Positions 59,151 through 64,000 of a DNA stretch of 64,000 bases are shown in pieces (position 1 is the first letter of the stretch; each line of letters starts with the position of its first letter). Under the pieces are notes generated by a model. That model did not search any database and was not told the origin of the DNA. It worked only from the letters and a program-made list of their open reading frames with translations. Source of the stretch: Numida meleagris (lineage: Eukaryota > Chordata > Aves > Galliformes > Numididae); the NCBI RefSeq assembly GCF_002078875.1, contig NC_034412.1, forward strand, positions 13,268,995 to 13,332,994, in the 5' to 3' direction. The translations under genes and the position numbers were made by a program.

Positions 59151-62100
59151 TTAACTTCGTGTCTTTTGGAGAAGCCCTTCAGCTAGTTCATTTTTTTTTC
59201 TTTAAAATAAAAAAAGATGAAGTATGGAACACACTGAATTTTTAGGTGAAAGTGGTGCCAAAATTTTTACCTCATGGCCCCCCAAAAGGCCTTTGCAGCC
59301 TGCAGGTGTGCCTGGGGATTCCCTTTTTTTTCCTTTTTTCCTCTTTTTTTTTTTTTTTAACATATTGCTGCAATATGAATATACTTTTTTGGATGGGAGG
59401 GAAAAAAAGATGCTTTTTATTTTCAGTTCCAAGAGAGAGCAGAAGCTTTACTGTCATGTCAAAATGTTAGTGTATCTACCTGCTTGTTACCTGGTAATAT
59501 ACACATGCAGCTTCTCTAGTCAGGATTTTGTTTCCAAACTGTGTCAAATTCGGTTACACTGCATTTCTTTTTGTCCCAGGCAAATATAGTTTGGATATTT
59601 CTGCATGACCTGAAAAGTTAGGACTACTATTGAGTGAAGGCATATGACTCTTCTAGGTACAATAAAACAGAATGAAAGATACTTGATTATTTTCTGCTTG
59701 AATTATACTGCCGGGATCACTAGAGAGGTGGTAATAAATTTTATTTCTTTGTAACTCCAGCCAGCCACCTCATGGCCCTTCTATTTTGCTTGTGGGTGGT
59801 GTTTTGCAAGCAAGACACCTTTTGTACTTCATATCCTGTGCATGCCCAATGGTAATCTATCTAGACTCCAATCTTGGGGTTTTGTTGCTTTTTCCTTTAG
59901 GCAATCTTGGACAGAATTTGTACAAAGAATATTAACAACTGCAACAAAACTCTCTCTCCTGTTGAAATAGCTCAAAGTTCTGAGCTGGCAAAGCATACAT
60001 GGCGGCCCATTTTTTTTCAAATCTGTGAAACAACTCTGGCATAATTGAAGTTGTCTTTATTATTATAGACTGGTAATCTTGTCTATGGACTTGAGCATAA
60101 ATTTTACTGCCTGACCACATATCATACGAGTAGTTTGCACAGGTAGCTCCAATGGTCATGTCTATTATCTCAAACAGTTGTTGATCTTTTGATTAATATT
60201 AATTATTTTTTTTATTTGAAAGCATGGTGAGTATTGGAAACCTGTCTCACAGCTGGATGATAAACTGTTATAAAGTTTAATTACTTATTTTACTTTCTTG
60301 AAATTGTTTCACTTTCTAGTCTGATATCTTCAGCTGCTGTGCCAAGGGGACAAATTCCTATCCAGGACTTGCTCCAAAGGGAACTTTCTTGGGGCTGAGT
60401 CTGTTGCACTAATCCACTTTCCCTGGGGTGGCATCAGGTAGCAGACCTGTGAAGCTTGCAGTGGTCTGTGTGAACCTAATGAGAAACACCATGAGAAGTA
60501 GAGAGATGCAAATTGGAAGTGGGGAAGTAGGAGTAAAAGATGGGGAGTGCTAGATGCAAAATGAGCCTTTTGTAGGATATTTCTCCATTTGAATTTAATT
60601 TAAATTGGTACTGTTAGCTTCTGCAGTAAAAACCATTTGATCAATAAATCTAATGTATGATATAAGGCTGGAGCTCTGTGAACTCTGCTACTCAGACTAG
60701 CAGTGCAGATCTGAACAGCTTGAATACTGCATGAGCTAGAACATGGTGTGAATTGACAGCTGTGATGATAATCTCATAGCAACTTTCTGCAGCATGATAG
60801 GACATAACCTTCTCCACCAAACGACCTATTATGCTGTCCACAGACAGGCTAGAAAAGGAGCTACTAGTGAACAGATCTAAGGTAGAGCTGAAAAAGGCAA
60901 ACCAATTGTATCCAGTCTAGTAACTTGAAAATCATTCAGAAACAGTAACTCAATGGCTGCAGAATTATAGTGGCTGAGTAATGCTGCCCAAGGGCTTTTC
61001 CTGTACAGTCTAGTCAAGGGATGAATGCCTTAGGGACAACCTAGGGGGATCATCGCCTTCAACAGGTGAAGCGCATAGCTTCTCTCCTTCCTGCAGTGGT
61101 TGCTTTGCCCGGAGCTGCTTTTTGCACGGAGCTGTATTGGCTCTTCCATATACTAGCCAGAGCCTGTCTCGCGTAGAGCAGAGGGCTGCAGCTCCTGCCT
61201 GTTTGTGTGGTTGTCTGAATAACTCTGCTTTCACCCACATGGATAATGTGAAAGAGGTTCCCTCCATTGCACTCCCTACCTTGTGAGAATGCTGCTGCAG
61301 GTACTTCTGCACTTCCTTTACAGATGCTCTTCTGTAGGTGAGACAGTGAGAATAATGGTGTAACAGTGTAAGTCTGACAGTGTTACGGCTTCTGGTAAGA
61401 AAACTGTAAACTAGTATCACAGCTGCAAACTTTTAAATGTAGATCAGGCCTAATCCTTACACTTGTGAAGGATTCGGGATACAAAGAATGCTTGGAGTCA
61501 TTCAAAACTACTTTTGAGCATCTTTGGTTTTTTGTGCAAAGACTTCTTATTGTTGTCAACACTGAGACATGAGTGCTGAGCAGAAGAAAGCATAGCTTTT
61601 GGAAAATGCTCAGTGACAGTTTGAAACATAACTAACAATGTGCGAAGCTCACCCTGGGGATGCAAGCTTGCTGAAGGGCTCCTCACATTTGATGGGCACT
61701 CAGAAGTTATTTACTCAATAGCTAGAAAAGGCCAGTCTGTCTTTTTGGAAAATATTTGAATTTAAGGAAACAGTGCTGTTACTTGGAACATGCGCTAGCT
61801 TGTAATTGTCTTACACCCTGTGATGAGATATCTTCCACTTGCGTTGTTGAAAGACGCTATCCTTCTGAAGTGCCAGTTACTTTGTTGTGGTTTAAAAGAC
61901 TGTAAGATGCAGAGTGATTGTTGTTAATACCCTGTGCACCCAAATTTAGAAACATTTTCTGACAGTGAGTTTCAGAGTCTACAATATTTTGTTGCTTTAA
62001 AAAGAGATTGCTAAATCCTATGAAAACACAGCCTACTAAGGCATGGAAAATTTGATGCAAACTTTAAAACAGAAAGCAAAATGCCTTCTGGCATTTTACT

Positions 62101-64000
62101 GTATAGTAGTTCATATTCAATTGCAACTCTTGTTGACTCTAACAGGAGTTGGATTTATTTGTATGTCAAGACTTCAGTAGTTCAGTAGGTTCTGAGATGT
62201 AAAAGCATGAAACAATTGTATGTATTTCATTTTATGCAGGATTTAAAAACTTATTTTTTCATAGCATTGCACTTGTATAGAGACTTAACATTTCAAAAAT
62301 GAAATGTATGGTCAAGAAGGAAGATTTTGGCTCCCTGTATCTGTTTAAATATTACTACTCATTCTCTTATGAATATATGGCTTGGATTTCTCTAAAAGAA
62401 AAGCAGGTAGCCTCATTAGGTGGGTGCTGAGTTTGATAGGATTTTAAAGATGAAATTTGAACAGGGACAAGCATATAGCTACAAGGGTGCAGATGTGTGC
62501 CATAGCATTGTGATGTTTCTTCTTGAATCTTGAGGTCATATATTGAAACCTTCTGTATTTAAATGGAAAAGCTGTTTTTCCCATCTGCTGTAAATATTTT
62601 GCATATCTTGACAAATAAATACTAATGCAGGCAGGCATGTATTGCTTTAAGAAATGTTGCATTCCAAAATTTAGTAGAACTATTTTGATTTGCACTCATG
62701 ACAAAGCTGGTTTCAAGTTTCTGGGGGTCTTTCTCACTGGATTATTATTATTATTTTTTTTTCCCAAATCTTTAAGCGGAGGATGCATAAAATAAACCCA
62801 GAAACCTACAAACTTCTCAGATTTTCAGAGTACAAGCGTGACAACAATTTTCTTCCAAGTGCTAAATTTGAAAATAAAGGTGTGTACCTCATTTTGAATG
62901 TCCTTGAGGTAATCTCCTTATCAAACATACTAGTTGAAACTTGTTATAGAGGCATTATGTAAGTGACTGTTCTGTGGAAGCTAGTATGGAGGTGGTCTGG
63001 GAAGCAAACTTCTCTAATGTCAAATAAAAATGCATACTGCTTTTGAAACATCAGCTGCTAAGATAGGGAAGTAAGGCTGTAAGAGGGTACACATAAAGAG
63101 CACTATAGTGCAGTGTACTTCAGCCTTCAATCCTAATCTGCCTAGACTGAAAGTGTTAAAATAATATCAGTGTAATGTTTGCCAGAAACTGAACTGCTGC
63201 TGAGTTTAGCTGGATTTAGCTGAATTCTGGTGATTATTAGCACTTGCTGGCAACAACAGATAGGATTGCTCACTAGCAATTTGTACCACTGAAACAATTC
63301 TGTGAACGGAATGTGCTTTGTTAGCTCAGTAGTAAGTACTGTGCTGGTGGTGTTTTCTATAAAGGATGTAGACCACAACTCCTCTAAGGCAAACTAAAAC
63401 GAGCAGACCTGCCCCCCCCCCGCCCCCATCATCTTCCCTTTCCCCTCTCCAGTCTTGAAGCTTCAATAGAAGAGTTCTGACTAGAAAACTAATTCAATGC
63501 CCACGACATTTGAGAGTGTCTCTAGGTTGGTTGTTTTTTTTTTTGGAAGCCTGTTTGTCAATGGCAGGTTTAAGTATACTGTTTTAATTGAAAGAGATCA
63601 CACTGTATCACCTTTTCAAAATAATAGAAAAGTAGGAATGTGGAGGGGGAGGTCAGGATTAGGAATGTGCATCAGATAAACTGCTTTAAACTTTTATATA
63701 TCTTCCAATATTGCATTCTCTCTTGAAATCAGTAGTCACTGATCAGACTCAGAATCTTACAGCAGTTATAGCAGGAAGGCAATATTTTTTGCATGGATCT
63801 TTTTCTATACATAAAGGAGCAAATTTTTTCTTATGGAGCTTTATAGATACTGTGGTAAGAGGTCTTAGTGGTCTCTGTAATTAATGCTCCTACTTTGCTC
63901 TTGATTGTTCTTGAGTTCTGTAGTTTTACAGAGAATTCCACAGTTACTAAATTTGTAGCTGATAAAGTGAAAAAATACTTTTTTCCAGCACAACTGTAAA
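59151..64000. other. Gene desert block to window end, no gene seen
   Basis: AT-rich DNA with simple tracts: a pyrimidine tract at 59331-59358, an (ATT)n run at 62741-62755 and a C10-G-C5 run at 63412-63427 with quadruplex potential on the minus strand. A slightly GC-richer patch at 61010-61330 carries a 136-codon minus-strand frame with no recognisable similarity. No gene is supported. Confidence 0.5.

Noticed and set aside
61010..61420. 136-codon minus-strand open frame
   Set aside because: No recognisable family, no exon signals considered convincing and no neighbouring coding exon in phase.
1..64000. CRISPR arrays, operons, insertion sequences, phage or toxin-antitoxin modules
   Set aside because: The DNA is vertebrate: split gene, CpG island and CR1 repeats. 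No regularly spaced repeats or compact coding clusters exist.

Overview
This window is vertebrate nuclear DNA, almost certainly from a bird and probably a galliform such as chicken. The evidence is a split gene with GT-AG introns and a GC-rich CpG-island promoter, long AT-rich non-coding flanks, several degraded CR1 retrotransposon tails (the dominant avian LINE), and a protein nearly identical to mammalian DIPK2A over its last 210 residues. There are no operons, Shine-Dalgarno sites, CRISPR arrays or other prokaryotic features.

Layout. 1-7.8 kb: AT-rich upstream DNA with three CR1 fragments and a few structured or regulatory-looking patches. 7.8-9.7 kb: a CpG island holding the promoter, 5' UTR and first coding exon of DIPK2A (C3orf58/DIA1/HASF). 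9.5-18.7 kb: intron 1, with one CR1 fragment and an unexplained exon-like block just before exon 2. 18.7-20.5 kb: coding exons 2 and 3. 20.5 to about 23 kb or further: the 3' UTR, which contains a 26-nt perfect palindrome near its start. 23.9-24.35 kb: a longer CR1 copy in reverse orientation. 24.35-64 kb: about 40 kb with no recognisable gene. It holds a probable LTR fragment (35.3 kb), two GC-richer blocks that may be old repeats (52.2 and 58.5 kb), and stretches that read like conserved enhancers.

DIPK2A is the only protein-coding gene I can support. The three coding segments (654 + 304 + 332 nt) join at consensus splice sites into 429 codons plus stop. The predicted protein has an N-terminal signal or anchor segment, a cysteine-rich N-terminal region and a divergent FAM69-type kinase domain with the Lys, Asp, Asn and Asp active-site positions in place. 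From family knowledge it acts in the secretory, Golgi and lysosomal system and as a secreted growth or survival factor.

I found no clear new biological system. The most testable observations are the 93-nt exon-like block in phase with exons 1 and 2, the 3' UTR palindrome, an overlapping CRE and CACGTG site in the promoter, a CTCF-like site inside exon 1, and candidate enhancers in the downstream desert. Enhancer and repeat calls rest on reading by eye and need alignment to confirm.
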